Shown here one piece after another: positions 6,967-14,985 of a DNA stretch of 37,806 nucleotides; position 1 is the stretch's first letter, and each line of letters opens with the position of its first letter. Position numbers and translations under genes: made by a program. A model generated the notes under the pieces. It did no database searches. It was not told the DNA's origin and saw only the letters and a program-made list of their open reading frames with translations. The DNA is from Sanguibacter keddieii (GTDB lineage: Bacteria; Actinomycetota; Actinomycetes; Actinomycetales; Actinomycetaceae), in the NCBI RefSeq assembly GCF_001064145.1, contig NZ_JVOJ01000025.1:1-37806 (forward strand), in the 5' to 3' direction.

Positions 6967-8466
6967 CTAGGCGTGCTTGCGTGAAAGCACCAGCTGGCGC
7001 ACGAAATAAATTGCCACGATGAGAAGCGTCAGAGCGCCCATGGAGACCAGCTGAGCCCGGCCCTCGTCGCTCATGAGCATGAGGACACCAATCCCACCCA
7101 GGCCCGCGAGAACCAGCCACGGCAGCCACGGCCACCCGGGCATACGAATCACCAGGGAGCCCGAGCGCTCCAGCGAAGGGTGCAGGCGCATCAAAGAGAT
7201 GATGATGAACGTCCACACGATCAGCAGAACCATGCCGATCGCGTTGATGAGCATCGTGAGAATCGAACCGGGCAGGTACCAGTTGCCCAGGACGGCGAGC
7301 AGCGCAAGCACAACGACGAGGCCGACCGCGCGCTTCGGGGTCCGCCCAGCCTCGATATCGCCCTGGAGCTCGGCGGCCAGGAGCGCCTCGTCGTCCTCGA
7401 GGGCCGCCTCGACGACGGTGTGCACGTGCGCCTTCTCGGCGGCGGGAGCGCCCAGCAGCCAGCGCGGGCCCATGTCGCGCGCGGACAGCGAGTAGGCCAT
7501 GCGGGAGGAGGCGTAAATGTTCGCGGAGAATGCCGAGATCAGCGCCATGAAGATGATGATGTTCATGAGCGTCCCGACCGCGGGGATGCCCGCCATCTCG
7601 AGGATCGCAGCGAAGGCGTTCGTGTTCATCGCCTCGCTATCCCACGGAAGCAGCGCGATCAGCAGGATGACGGAACCGACGTAGAACACGAGGATGCGGG
7701 TAATGACCGAACGGATCGCGCTGGCCATCGCGGCGCGGGGGTCCTCGGCCTCGGCGGCGGCGATCGTGACGATTTCGAGGCCGCCGAAGGACGTGATGAC
7801 GGCCAGGAGAGCCACGGCAACGCCGGACAGCCCGTTCGGCATGAATCCGTTGTGTCCCAGGACATTCTGTAGGACGCCCTCGTGGCCCGGCAGCGGGCCG
7901 ACGATCGCGGTGCGCGCGACCAGGAAGACACCCACGCACAGGAAGGCGATGATCGCGACGATCTTCACCATCGACAGCCAGGCCTCAATCTCGCCGTACT
8001 GCCCGGCTGCCAGCAGGTTAATGCCACCAATAACAACGACAATAACGAGGGCAACCACCCACTGCGGAACTGCGGGGAACCAGCCGACGAAGAACGTCGC
8101 CGCGCCCGTCACCTCCAGGCCCGACACCATGATGAGCATGACCCAATACAGCCACCCGATCGTGAACCCGGCCCACCTACCGATCCCGGCCTCGGCGTAG
8201 GACGAGAAAGAACCCGTCGACGGCAGGGACGAGGCCAGTTCCGCGAGGGCCAGCATGACCGACACGACGACAATCGCGGCCAGCGCATAGGACACTATGA
8301 CGGCGGGTCCGGCCTGATGGATCGCGGAACCCGTGCCGAGGAAGAAGCCCGCGCCGATGGCGAGGCCCAGGGCCATCATGGACAGGTGCCATGTCTTAAA
8401 ACGCTTACGCTCCGAGGCGGGCACCGCCGCGGGAGACGAAGATGCGGGTGTTGATTTGGGAGTCAC
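6967..8466 (-). CDS. Amino-acid permease, APC superfamily
   Basis: 499 residues with about twelve membrane segments. It likely imports amino acids by proton symport. The N-terminal helix-1 motif GLAIGAGFFLGTGSAI corresponds to the substrate-binding GxGxG unwound region of the AroP/GabP-like group. Other family blocks are ALAELASSLPSTGSFSSYA, NLLAAGQYGEIEAWLSMVKI and SFGGLEIVTIAAAEAEDP. A charged insert of about 40 residues rich in Glu and Asp (EAALEDDEALLAAELQGD) lies in a cytoplasmic loop and is unusual for the family. The start is GTG at 8466. The upstream gene (UPF0126) ends nine bases before it, so the two form an operon. The specific substrate cannot be named from sequence alone. Confidence 0.88.
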   Translation of the reverse strand: MTPKSTPASSSPAAVPASERKRFKTWHLSMMALGLAIGAGFFLGTGSAIHQAGPAVIVSYALAAIVVVSVMLALAELASSLPSTGSFSSYAEAGIGRWAGFTIGWLYWVMLIMVSGLEVTGAATFFVGWFPAVPQWVVALVIVVVIGGINLLAAGQYGEIEAWLSMVKIVAIIAFLCVGVFLVARTAIVGPLPGHEGVLQNVLGHNGFMPNGLSGVAVALLAVITSFGGLEIVTIAAAEAEDPRAAMASAIRSVITRILVFYVGSVILLIALLPWDSEAMNTNAFAAILEMAGIPAVGTLMNIIIFMALISAFSANIYASSRMAYSLSARDMGPRWLLGAPAAEKAHVHTVVEAALEDDEALLAAELQGDIEAGRTPKRAVGLVVVLALLAVLGNWYLPGSILTMLINAIGMVLLIVWTFIIISLMRLHPSLERSGSLVIRMPGWPWLPWLVLAGLGGIGVLMLMSDEGRAQLVSMGALTLLIVAIYFVRQLVLSRKHA

Positions 8467-8475
8467 ACCGCCATA

Positions 8476-9210
8476 CTAACGCTTGCCCCCACGCAGAGCT
8501 TTAAACTGCGAATATGTGAGAGTGATGGTCCACTCGCGGGCCTGGGGGAGCTTCCAGCGGCGCCAATGCGCGATTCCCGTGAACACGAGGCCCACGATGA
8601 TGGAGGCGCCCATGCCCAGGACCGGCTGGCCCATGTACCAGAAGATCACGGTGACCAGCGAGCACGCGAACGCGGGGGTCGCGTAGAGGTTGTTGCCGCC
8701 GAAGACGCGCGGGACCAGGCCTGCGGATATATCGCGGACCATGCCGCCGCCGATCGCCGTCATGATGCCCAGGAGGATCGCCGGCATGATCGCGAAGCCC
8801 GCGTCGAGGGTCTTGATCGCGCCGGTCGCGCTCCAACATCCCAGCACCATGCCGTCGGCGATCACGAGGAGCACCGACCACGCGCGCGAATCCATGCGGA
8901 AGGCCATCGCGATGAGAGCGCCGATGATCGCGAACCCCAGGTAGTAGGGGTCCGTGATGGCGACGGGCGCACCGGCGCGCGTGGTGAGGAGCAGGTCACG
9001 GATCATTCCGCCCGCGAGCGCCGTCATGATCGCGAGAATGCAGAAGCCAACGGCGTCGAAGTTGCGTTCGCGGGCTACTTTGCCGCCGAGGATGCCGTTG
9101 AGGAGAACGCCCATGAGGTCGATGGCTCGGAAGACCTCGGGCAGGGAGTTGTTCAGCGCGTCGAGCAGGTGCATGGCGATCCGGAGGAGTCGATGAGTGT
9201 CGTTGTTCAT
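8476..9210 (-). CDS. Trimeric intracellular cation (TRIC, UPF0126/YicG) channel protein
   Basis: 244 residues. Bacterial TRIC proteins are homotrimeric cation channels. Two similar halves are visible, each with the Gly-rich GGG-Arg-Asp signature: TALAGGMIRDLLL in the first and TAIGGGMVRDISAG in the second. About seven membrane segments are present. The ATG at 9210 has no good ribosome binding site; the ATG at 9174 (MHLLDALNN) is an alternative and would bring the protein nearer to the usual start before the first helix. The gene is divergent from the PfkB kinase, with 80 bp between them, and is followed directly by the permease. Confidence 0.87.
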   Translation of the reverse strand: MNNDTHRLLRIAMHLLDALNNSLPEVFRAIDLMGVLLNGILGGKVARERNFDAVGFCILAIMTALAGGMIRDLLLTTRAGAPVAITDPYYLGFAIIGALIAMAFRMDSRAWSVLLVIADGMVLGCWSATGAIKTLDAGFAIMPAILLGIMTAIGGGMVRDISAGLVPRVFGGNNLYATPAFACSLVTVIFWYMGQPVLGMGASIIVGLVFTGIAHWRRWKLPQAREWTITLTYSQFKALRGGKR

Positions 9211-9278
9211 ATGCTACAGGGTTTGTTGGCCCGTCAGCGAGAGCCGCGGCCATACAGTCTCGCGCGGCCACAGGGTGC

Positions 9279-9284
9279 GACAAT
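9279..9284 (+). promoter_or_regulatory. Candidate -10 box GACAAT of a leaderless transcript
   Basis: GACAAT is followed by GTCCCC and then ATG. The serine dehydratase gene has nearly the same arrangement (CACAAT, AGTCCCC, ATG). No ribosome binding site is present before either gene. Confidence 0.45.
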
Positions 9285-9290
9285 GTCCCC

Positions 9291-10364
9291 ATGACCGCTC
9301 TCTTCGCTGGGCTCACGACCCTGGACGTCCTGCACCGACTCGACCACGTGCCGGACCCTTCACTGAAGGTCACGTCGACGGACTTCACGATGGCCGCGGG
9401 CGGTCCCGCAACGAACGCGGCCGTCACGTACGCGGCCCTGTGCGCGGCTTCGCGCGTTTCTTCTGGTCCTGAGGACGAGGCCGGAGCCGCCTCGGGTGCT
9501 CCCCTGCCCTCGGCGGACGCGCCGACTCTGTTGACGGCCCTCGGCGAGGGCCCGGTGTCAGCCTTCCTCGCGGCCGACCTGGCGGCCGTGGGCGTGCGCG
9601 TCGTGGACGCGACGGCACCTGCCGCGTCCCCCGCTCCCGAGGCGGGCGAGCGGACCACCGCTGCGGGTGACCTGGCCCCGGCCTCGTCCCGCGCGTCGCG
9701 CGAACCCGCCGTGTCCTCGATCATCGAACACCCGAGCGGTCGCATGGTGGCCTCCACGAACGCGCGGCTTGACGCGGACGCGGAGCGCGTGGCGACAGAC
9801 CTGCCGCAGCGCGTCGGCGCGGTCCTCATCGACGGGCACAACCCGGCGCTCGCGCACACGGCCCTCACCCTGGGCGTGCCCGAGGTCGACGGGGAGGACC
9901 CGTTCGCCCCGCTCGAGGCGCGCCCGCCGCACCCGCGCATCCTGGACGGCGGCTCGTGGAAGGACTGGCTCACTCCCCTGCTGGGTTTCGTCGACATCGC
10001 TGTCGTGTCGGAGGATTTCGCGCCGCCGCTGATGGCGCGCCCGGACGGGGCTCAGGTTGCCGAGTTCCTGCGAGGCTTCGGCATCACGCGCACGGTGCGC
10101 ACGCGCGGGGATCGCTCCGTGCAGTACTGGTGGGACGGCGCGAGCGGCGAGGTTCCCGTCGAAGCCGTCCCGGACGCGTCCACGCTGGGCGCGGGCGATG
10201 CTTTCCACGGGGCTTTCACGTGGGCGATCGAGCGCGGCGGCGACACGGACCCGGAGCGCCTCATCCGCTTCGCGTCGGCCGTCGCCGCGGTGTCGGTGTC
10301 CTCCTTCGGCACGAGGCAGTGGTTGGTCTCCCCCTCTCTCGTGGAGCTGGTGCGCGGCTGGTAG
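9291..10364 (+). CDS. PfkB-family carbohydrate/nucleoside kinase
   Basis: 357 residues. It phosphorylates a sugar or nucleoside with ATP. The N-terminal AGGPATNAAVTYAAL matches PfkB signature 1, and DASTLGAGDAFHGAF matches signature 2 with the catalytic Asp at residue 303. The middle part differs from typical ribokinases by two low-complexity inserts: SSGPEDEAGAASGAPLPS (about 58-75) and a stretch with DLAPASSRASREPA (about 125-140). Both are encoded over copies of the dispersed GACGAGGCCGGGGC motif in opposite orientations. The inserts lie in regions that are surface loops in the family. The specific substrate is not evident. ATG 9291 has no ribosome binding site but has a well-placed -10 box. 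Confidence 0.85.
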   Translation: MTALFAGLTTLDVLHRLDHVPDPSLKVTSTDFTMAAGGPATNAAVTYAALCAASRVSSGPEDEAGAASGAPLPSADAPTLLTALGEGPVSAFLAADLAAVGVRVVDATAPAASPAPEAGERTTAAGDLAPASSRASREPAVSSIIEHPSGRMVASTNARLDADAERVATDLPQRVGAVLIDGHNPALAHTALTLGVPEVDGEDPFAPLEARPPHPRILDGGSWKDWLTPLLGFVDIAVVSEDFAPPLMARPDGAQVAEFLRGFGITRTVRTRGDRSVQYWWDGASGEVPVEAVPDASTLGAGDAFHGAFTWAIERGGDTDPERLIRFASAVAAVSVSSFGTRQWLVSPSLVELVRGW

Positions 10365-10427
10365 GTGACCGGCGTCGGCGGGGATTCGCCCGACACAGTT
10401 CCTGTGGGGGCGTTTCCTTCAGGGGCG

Positions 10428-10540
10428 TTTCCACGAAAAACTCGCCCAGCGGGATCCCCGCAGCTGTTGGTCCGCGGAAAAACTCGCCCAGGACAGGGCT
10501 TCAGGCGGCTTATCCGCGAAAAAACTCGCCCAATGCGCCA
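10428..10540 (-). repeat. 42-bp period array with core GAAAAACTCGCCCA, three copies
   Basis: The core CTCGCCCA occurs at 10441, 10483 and 10525, exactly 42 bases apart, each preceded by a run of five or six A and a CG-rich block. Read on the minus strand the unit would encode WASFFADKPP, WASFSADQQ and WASFSWKRP. I treat it as noncoding, because no start context or neighbouring domain supports a protein. Confidence 0.75.
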
Positions 10541-10634
10541 TAAAAGGCCTATTGTGGGCCATTTTTCGTTCGCCGGGCGAACTATTTCGCGCACAGGGCG
10601 CAGCCACGTGGCGACGATGCAACCACCGCCACCA

Positions 10635-11004
10635 CTGCAGCCACTGATGCAGGCCAGCATGAGACCGCCATCACCACTGCTCACCCCTGAACGACAACCG
10701 CTGAAACCGACAACACCTCTGCAACCACTGATGCAGACCAATGTGAAACCACCATCACCAATGCTCGCCCCAGAACAGCGACCATTGAAACCACCAACAC
10801 CTCTGCAACCGGAAAACGCATCAAAAACACCCATTTCCCACCCGCAAAGGCGACGCCGGTTTCAGTTGAGGCTCAGCCTGCGCGAGCAAAGGTGCCACCG
10901 GTTTCAACCCCACACGCGCACGAGCGAGCAAAGGCGATGGTGGTTTCATCTGAGGCTCGCCCTGCGCGAGCAAAGGCGACGCCGGTTTCACTCGAGAGAT
11001 TTCC
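10635..11004. repeat. 42-bp tandem repeat array with a tail-to-tail inversion
   Basis: Four units start at 10635, 10677, 10719 and 10761, with part of a fifth at 10803. Three inverted units start at 10844, 10886 and 10928, with part of a fourth at 10970. Both halves have the same 42-bp unit in opposite orientation, with shared core TGAAACCGnCnnCnCC. On the plus strand the units read like LLTPERQPLKPTTP, and the inverted units on the minus strand like LLAQAEPQLKPASP. The matching 14-residue pattern from both strands shows one repeat family. Confidence 0.8.
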
Positions 11005-11043
11005 AATGCCCACGAGCCATGCCACGTCCTAATCAACGCACAT

Positions 11044-11150
11044 TCGCATGCAATTCCCCCACGCACACCTCATGTTGTGAACATGTAATCGTTGAAATTC
11101 CGGGCTTTCTAAGGAGTCACGGACTGCAGGCGTCCGGGAATTGCATGCGA
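11044..11150 (+). repeat. 107-bp palindromic element, copy 2 (forward, ATGC arm type)
   Basis: Arms TCGCATGCAATT (11044-11055) and AATTGCATGCGA (11139-11150). The first inner hairpin has a different sequence from the other copies but pairs perfectly (CATGTT/AACATG with a 3-base loop). This is strong evidence that the pairing is what is kept. It lies between convergent genes. Confidence 0.85.
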
Positions 11151-11204
11151 AATTGCCAAGCAATAGCCCCAAGCCCTGTCGGCGCGGAGGGCACCGGAGG
11201 GACC

Positions 11205-11345
11205 GGAGGGCCAGGCTGCGGTGCCCGCGGACGGCGGCGGGGCCTGGCCGGGCTTCGAGACGACGCGCCGAGCGAAGCTCGCGGCGCGGACGGCGAGCGG
11301 GCGGGCCGCCGCCCACGGGCGCACAAAGCAGCCCGGCCCCACAGG
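11205..11345. repeat. GC-rich modular repeat with GAGCGAAGCTC hairpin, copy 1
   Basis: Modules shared with about 35285-35495 are GGCTGCGGTGCC, GGGGCCTGGCCG, CGAGCGAAGCTCG (at 11269-11281) and GGGCGGGCCGCCGCCC followed by CACGGGCGCAC and AAGCAGCCCGGCCC. The GAGC-GAA-GCTC loop is identical in both copies. The flanking stem differs in sequence but still pairs (CGCGCCG with CGGCGCG here). Confidence 0.65.
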
Positions 11346-11362
11346 GCACAGCCCAGCAGCAA

Positions 11363-12205
11363 TCAGCGGCTTACAGGCACCCAGCGGCTCGCCCACCCGG
11401 TGGCGACATCCGCCAGGGCGGGCAGGTGCGCCGAACCGGAGGCGGCGAGCGCGCGATCCACGGCCTCGTCGATGACGGGCACGCCGTCGACCGGCGTGTA
11501 CTCGCCCGCGATGCCATCGGGGGCAGCGGTCATCTCAACGAGGGAGCCGTCGGGCAGCAGGTGGAAGACCTCGCGCGTGCGGTCGAGCAGGCCGGTCTCC
11601 TCGTCGAAGGAGTCGTGCGTGATGAGCATCGGGACGCTGAGGCCTCGCAGCACCTGCTCGCCGGACACCATGGACATGTCGGCGAGGGTGCGCTTGGAAA
11701 TGGTGAACTGCTGGCGCACGGACTCGGAATCGTCGGGCACGGTTGTGGCCCCGTGGTGCTCGAGGTCGGAGAGCTGCACGTCGGAGAACACGAGGTTCCA
11801 GTCGTAGGACAGGGGGCCGAGGACCGGGGAGACCAGCACGTACGTCTGCACGGCGGGCGGGCGGGAGCGCAGCGCGACGGTGGCGCCGAACTCGTGGCCG
11901 ACGCAGATTTGGCGTGTGAATCCCTGGTCGGCGAGCCAGCCGGACGCGGAGCGGAAGTCTTCGATGAGGGGGTCGAAGGTGATGATTTCGTCGCCCGAGG
12001 CGCCGTGACCGGAGTAGTCAAAGGTCAGCGTCGCATAGCCGGCTCGGCGCAGCGCACGACCAAGTGAGTCGAACATGCCCGATGCGTGACGATCCGACAA
12101 AAAGGTGTGAGAAAAGATCACCGCGGCGTCGCGGCAGTCCACGGGACGCGTGAATGTACCGGAGAGCGATACTCCCCGGGGCGTCTCAATCGTTATCTGG
12201 CTCAC
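11363..12205 (-). CDS. Alpha/beta hydrolase fold protein lacking the nucleophile serine
   Basis: About 280 residues with the alpha/beta hydrolase layout: RDAAVIFSHTF (oxyanion strand), ATLTFDYSGHGAS, then the nucleophile elbow. The elbow reads VGHEFGATVAL where the family has GHSxG; the codon is GAG, so Ser is replaced by Glu. No obvious catalytic His is found near the C-terminus either. The protein may bind a ligand or be inactive, or it may use another chemistry. I chose GTG 12205 because a TATGTT box ends six bases before it and no ribosome binding site is present; GTG 12232 in the same frame is an alternative. The gene converges on the repeat-rich spacer and diverges from the YtxH gene. 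Confidence 0.8.
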   Translation of the reverse strand: MSQITIETPRGVSLSGTFTRPVDCRDAAVIFSHTFLSDRHASGMFDSLGRALRRAGYATLTFDYSGHGASGDEIITFDPLIEDFRSASGWLADQGFTRQICVGHEFGATVALRSRPPAVQTYVLVSPVLGPLSYDWNLVFSDVQLSDLEHHGATTVPDDSESVRQQFTISKRTLADMSMVSGEQVLRGLSVPMLITHDSFDEETGLLDRTREVFHLLPDGSLVEMTAAPDGIAGEYTPVDGVPVIDEAVDRALAASGSAHLPALADVATGWASRWVPVSR

Positions 12206-12211
12206 GCCATA

Positions 12212-12217
12212 AACATA
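12212..12217 (-). promoter_or_regulatory. Candidate -10 box TATGTT before the hydrolase-like gene
   Basis: On the minus strand TATGTT is followed by TATGGC and then the GTG at 12205. The spacing fits a leaderless transcript, as at other genes of the window. Confidence 0.35.
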
Positions 12218-12351
12218 GCGCGCGAGGGCCACTCACGGAAAGAGGAGCCCACACTGTGCACGAATGTGACAAGAGCTCGCCTGAGACGAGAAGCATCCGT
12301 GAATAATCCCCACTCATGGTGAGGATCGTGCGGCGCGGCGGGCAGCCCCAC

Positions 12352-12357
12352 TAAGAT
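12352..12357 (+). promoter_or_regulatory. Candidate -10 box TAAGAT of the YtxH-exporter operon
   Basis: TAAGAT lies about 100 bp before the YtxH start. The -35 region is not clear. The transcript would have a leader of roughly 90 bases with a normal ribosome binding site. Confidence 0.3.
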
Positions 12358-12454
12358 GGGACGCATACGCGCCGGTGAAAGCCGCGCCCACGGGGATTGC
12401 GCAACACCCGCCACGACAGGCCGCCCCACCACTTGCAGCGAGAGAAGGACATTC

Positions 12455-12751
12455 ATGGGAACCAAGACTGGAATCCTCATCGGAGTTGGCATCGGATACG
12501 TCCTGGGCACCCGTGCAGGCCGCGAGCGCTACGAGCAGATCCGCGCGAGCGCCTCGAAGCTGCGCCGTTTCCCGATCGTCGCACGCCCCCTGGATGCGGC
12601 AGGTCAGAAGATGTCAGACCTCGTGCGTGCGGGCGGCGAGCAGGTGACCGATAAGGTTGCCGACGCCGTGAAGGAACGCCTGTTCGGTGCCCCCGCCTCC
12701 GAACCGACGACGGTCGACGCGCAGGCCACTTCCTCCACGACCCAGCGTTGA
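12455..12751 (+). CDS. YtxH-like small membrane-associated protein
   Basis: 98 residues. The Gly-rich hydrophobic N-terminus (ILIGVGIGYVLGTRAGRERY, about 7-26) followed by a charged amphipathic helix is typical of the YtxH-like small proteins common in actinobacteria, whose function is unknown. The end is polar and probably disordered (PASEPTTVDAQATSSTTQR). ATG 12455 is preceded by GAGAAGGAC. Its stop codon overlaps the TTG start of the next gene (TTGA), so translation of the two is coupled. This suggests a link to the metal exporter, but there is no direct sign of function. Confidence 0.8.
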   Translation: MGTKTGILIGVGIGYVLGTRAGRERYEQIRASASKLRRFPIVARPLDAAGQKMSDLVRAGGEQVTDKVADAVKERLFGAPASEPTTVDAQATSSTTQR

Positions 12752-13899
12752 GCGCGGTGGGGAACGAGGCCGTGAGCGCAGACCAGCAGATCAACACTCA
12801 GGAACCCACGCGCGCGCAGATTAAGCGCTGGCGCAAGCACCTCGCCGAGGAGCGCATGGAGGCTCGCACCTACCGCGACCTGTCCGAGCGCCGAACGGGC
12901 GAGGAGCGCGCGGTCCTCTTGCAGCTTGAGGAGGCGGAGCGCCGCCACGAGGAGTATTGGCTGGCGCGCCTGGGCGACCGCGCCCTGCCCGCACCCAAGC
13001 CGCCGCTGCGCACGCGTGCCGCGTCCGTCCTCGCGCACCTTTTCGGCACGATTTTCATTCTGGCGATGGCCCAGCGCGCCGAGCAGCGGTCCGCCCGCGA
13101 CGTGGATGATGACGTGCCCGCGCACATGCAGGCGGATGAGCATATTCACGCCGAGGTCATCCGTTCCCTGGCGGCGAAGTCCCGCGAGACCCTAGCGGGC
13201 ACGTTCCGCGCTGCGGTCTTCGGGGCGAATGACGGCCTCGTGTCGAACCTGGCCCTCGTGCTGGGTGTCGCCGCCTCGGGCATGGAACCCCACGCCGTTC
13301 TGTTGACGGGCATTTCGGGCCTGCTCGCGGGCGCCCTGTCGATGGGGGCTGGCGAGTGGGTGAGCGTGCGCAGCCAGCGCGAGCTGCTCGACGCCTCGAT
13401 TCCTGATCCGGACGCGCATCAGGCGGTGACGGACCTGGACGTGGACGCGAACGAGCTGGCCCTCGTGTTCCGTGCGCGCGGCGAGAGCGAGGAGGAGGCC
13501 GAGCGGCACGCGAAGCAGGTTTTTGCGCGCCTCGCCAAGCCTGCGACCGGCGAGTCCGGCGCGATCGCACTGCGCGCGGCCCTGAGCGGCACCCCCGAGT
13601 CGGATGGCGCGGGCGATCAGGTGGGCACGCCCACGAAGGCGGCCCTGTCCTCGTTCTGTTTCTTTGCGACGGGCGCGTTCTTCCCGTTGATCCCCTACAT
13701 TCTGGGCCTGACGGGCGTGGCTGCGATCGCCGTCGCTGCCGCGATCGTTGGCGTCGCCCTGCTGTTTACGGGCGGCGTGGTCGGTATCCTCTCGGGTCAG
13801 GCCCCCACGCCTCGGGCGCTGCGTCAGCTCCTCGTGGGCTACGGCGCGGCGGGCGTCACCTACCTGCTGGGGTTGCTGTTCGGGACATCAATCGCCTGA
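12748..13899 (+). CDS. Ferritin-like/VIT1 fusion, probable iron or manganese exporter (MbfA-like)
   Basis: 383 residues. The N-terminal part (about 25-150) is a rubrerythrin-like di-iron helical domain with YRDLSERR, EEAERRHEEYW and ADEHIHAEVI. These give the Glu and His ligands. The C-terminal part is a Ccc1/VIT1 transporter with FRAAVFGANDGLVSNLALVLG, GLLAGALSMGAGEWVSVRSQ and three later membrane segments. The same fusion is known as MbfA in alphaproteobacteria, where it exports iron and guards against peroxide stress. The start is uncertain: TTG 12748 overlaps the upstream stop, and GTG at 12757 or 12772 are alternatives. Coupling to the YtxH-like gene is seen. No Fur or DtxR box was recognised upstream. 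Confidence 0.85.
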   Translation: MSAVGNEAVSADQQINTQEPTRAQIKRWRKHLAEERMEARTYRDLSERRTGEERAVLLQLEEAERRHEEYWLARLGDRALPAPKPPLRTRAASVLAHLFGTIFILAMAQRAEQRSARDVDDDVPAHMQADEHIHAEVIRSLAAKSRETLAGTFRAAVFGANDGLVSNLALVLGVAASGMEPHAVLLTGISGLLAGALSMGAGEWVSVRSQRELLDASIPDPDAHQAVTDLDVDANELALVFRARGESEEEAERHAKQVFARLAKPATGESGAIALRAALSGTPESDGAGDQVGTPTKAALSSFCFFATGAFFPLIPYILGLTGVAAIAVAAAIVGVALLFTGGVVGILSGQAPTPRALRQLLVGYGAAGVTYLLGLLFGTSIA

Positions 13900-13914
13900 C
13901 GCCTCGTCTCCAGC

Positions 13915-13955
13915 GGGGACGAGGCCGGGGAGGTCTCGGGGGACGAGGCCGGGGC
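13915..13955 (+). repeat. Two direct copies of GGGGACGAGGCCGGGG
   Basis: Copies lie at 13915-13930 and 13939-13955, 24 bases apart start to start, in the spacer between the exporter and the ADP-ribosylglycohydrolase. They belong to the dispersed motif family. Confidence 0.65.
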
Positions 13956-14022
13956 TGACCCGCGCGTTCCCCCGGCCTCGGCCCGCGGGCCGGAGGCCGT
14001 GGCCCAGCTGGGGCCCCTGTGC

Positions 14023-14028
14023 GAGACT
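14023..14028 (+). promoter_or_regulatory. Candidate -10 box GAGACT before the ADP-ribosylglycohydrolase
   Basis: GAGACTGG ends a few bases before the ATG, with six bases between hexamer and start. It matches the AGACTGG box before the genes at 1015 and 15311. Confidence 0.35.
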
Positions 14029-14034
14029 GGGGGC

Positions 14035-14985
14035 ATGTCGGATTTTCTTTCTCGGGCGCGCGGCGCTCTGATGGGCCTAGCGGTCGGCGACGCGGTGGGC
14101 ACCACGAATGAGTTCAAGTGGGCGGGGACTTTCGAGCCGATTACGGACATGGTGGGTGGCGGCCCGTTCCTGCTGAAGCCGGGGCAGTGGACGGATGACA
14201 CGTCGATGGCTCTGTGCATCGCGGATTCTCTGCTGGCGCAGGGCCGCTACGACTCGTTCGACGTGATGGACCGCTACCAGCGCTGGTATTCGAAGGGTTA
14301 TCGTTCGTCGACGGACAGGTGTTTCGACATCGGCGGCCAGGTGCGCGCCGCGCTGTTCGATTACGAGCACGAACAGCGTGTGCCGGTGACCGCCGAGCGC
14401 ACGAACAGCGCCGGTAACGGTGCGATTATGCGCCTGGCGCCCATGGTGATCGCGGGTTTCCGCTCGCGTTCCCCGCGCGAGGTGGTCACGACCGCGCGTC
14501 TGAGCGCGCGCGAGACGCATTTCTCGGTCGAGGCCGAGGCCGCCACCGAGGTGTTCGCCGCCCTGCTGGTGGGCGCGCTGCTGGGGTGGTCGCCGGAGCA
14601 GATCATGGACGTGTCGTGGGCGTCGACGGGTGCGGCTTTCGACGAGATGGCGGCGCGGGTGATCAGCCCGGATCCGCAGGTTCGTGCCTCGTGGGAGGCT
14701 GAAACCAACGGCTACATCGTGAACGGCCTGCGCCTGGCGGTGCACGGCCTCCTGGATTTCCCGTCCTTCAAGGATGCGACCCTGGCGATTGCGAACATGG
14801 GCGGCGACACGGACACGAACGCTGCGATCTACGGCCAGCTGGGCGGCGCGTTCTATGGGATCGAGGGTATCCCGGCCTCGTGGAGGTCGACGTTGTATCA
14901 GGGCGAGGAGATCGACCAGCTGGCGCGTGACCTCGTCGATCTGCGTCTGGAGCCTCCCGTGACTCGCTTCGACGAGGACCTGTAA
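14035..14985 (+). CDS. ADP-ribosylglycohydrolase family protein
   Basis: 316 residues. Members of this DraG/ARH family remove ADP-ribose from proteins or other substrates using two divalent metal ions. The metal-binding motifs are present: GQWTDDTSMAL (T53-D54-D55) and NMGGDTDTNAAI (about 258-269). The N-terminal ARGALMGLAVGDAVGTTNEF is also typical. No partner ADP-ribosyltransferase is visible in the window, so the target is unknown. The ATG at 14035 was chosen because the family starts right before the SRARGALMGLAVGD helix. A longer in-frame start at 13999 lies in repeat-like DNA. No ribosome binding site is clear. Confidence 0.9.
   Translation: MSDFLSRARGALMGLAVGDAVGTTNEFKWAGTFEPITDMVGGGPFLLKPGQWTDDTSMALCIADSLLAQGRYDSFDVMDRYQRWYSKGYRSSTDRCFDIGGQVRAALFDYEHEQRVPVTAERTNSAGNGAIMRLAPMVIAGFRSRSPREVVTTARLSARETHFSVEAEAATEVFAALLVGALLGWSPEQIMDVSWASTGAAFDEMAARVISPDPQVRASWEAETNGYIVNGLRLAVHGLLDFPSFKDATLAIANMGGDTDTNAAIYGQLGGAFYGIEGIPASWRSTLYQGEEIDQLARDLVDLRLEPPVTRFDEDL

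Larger units (their letters stand above)
10365..11362. other. Gene-free kilobase made of repeats
   Basis: This spacer between convergent genes contains a three-copy array with a 42-bp period (about 10428-10540), a second 42-bp array whose two halves point towards each other (10635-11004), one 107-bp palindromic element (11044-11150) and a GC-rich modular repeat (about 11205-11345). A plus-strand frame is open from 10365 to 11807 and a minus-strand frame runs from 10834 to 10052. Both only reflect the base composition and the multiple-of-three repeat length, and I do not call them as genes. Confidence 0.75.

Noticed and set aside
10365-11807. A plus-strand frame of 480 codons beginning right after the kinase
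   Set aside because: It runs through tandem repeats, a palindromic element and the antisense of the hydrolase-like gene. The 42-bp repeat length keeps it open without selection.
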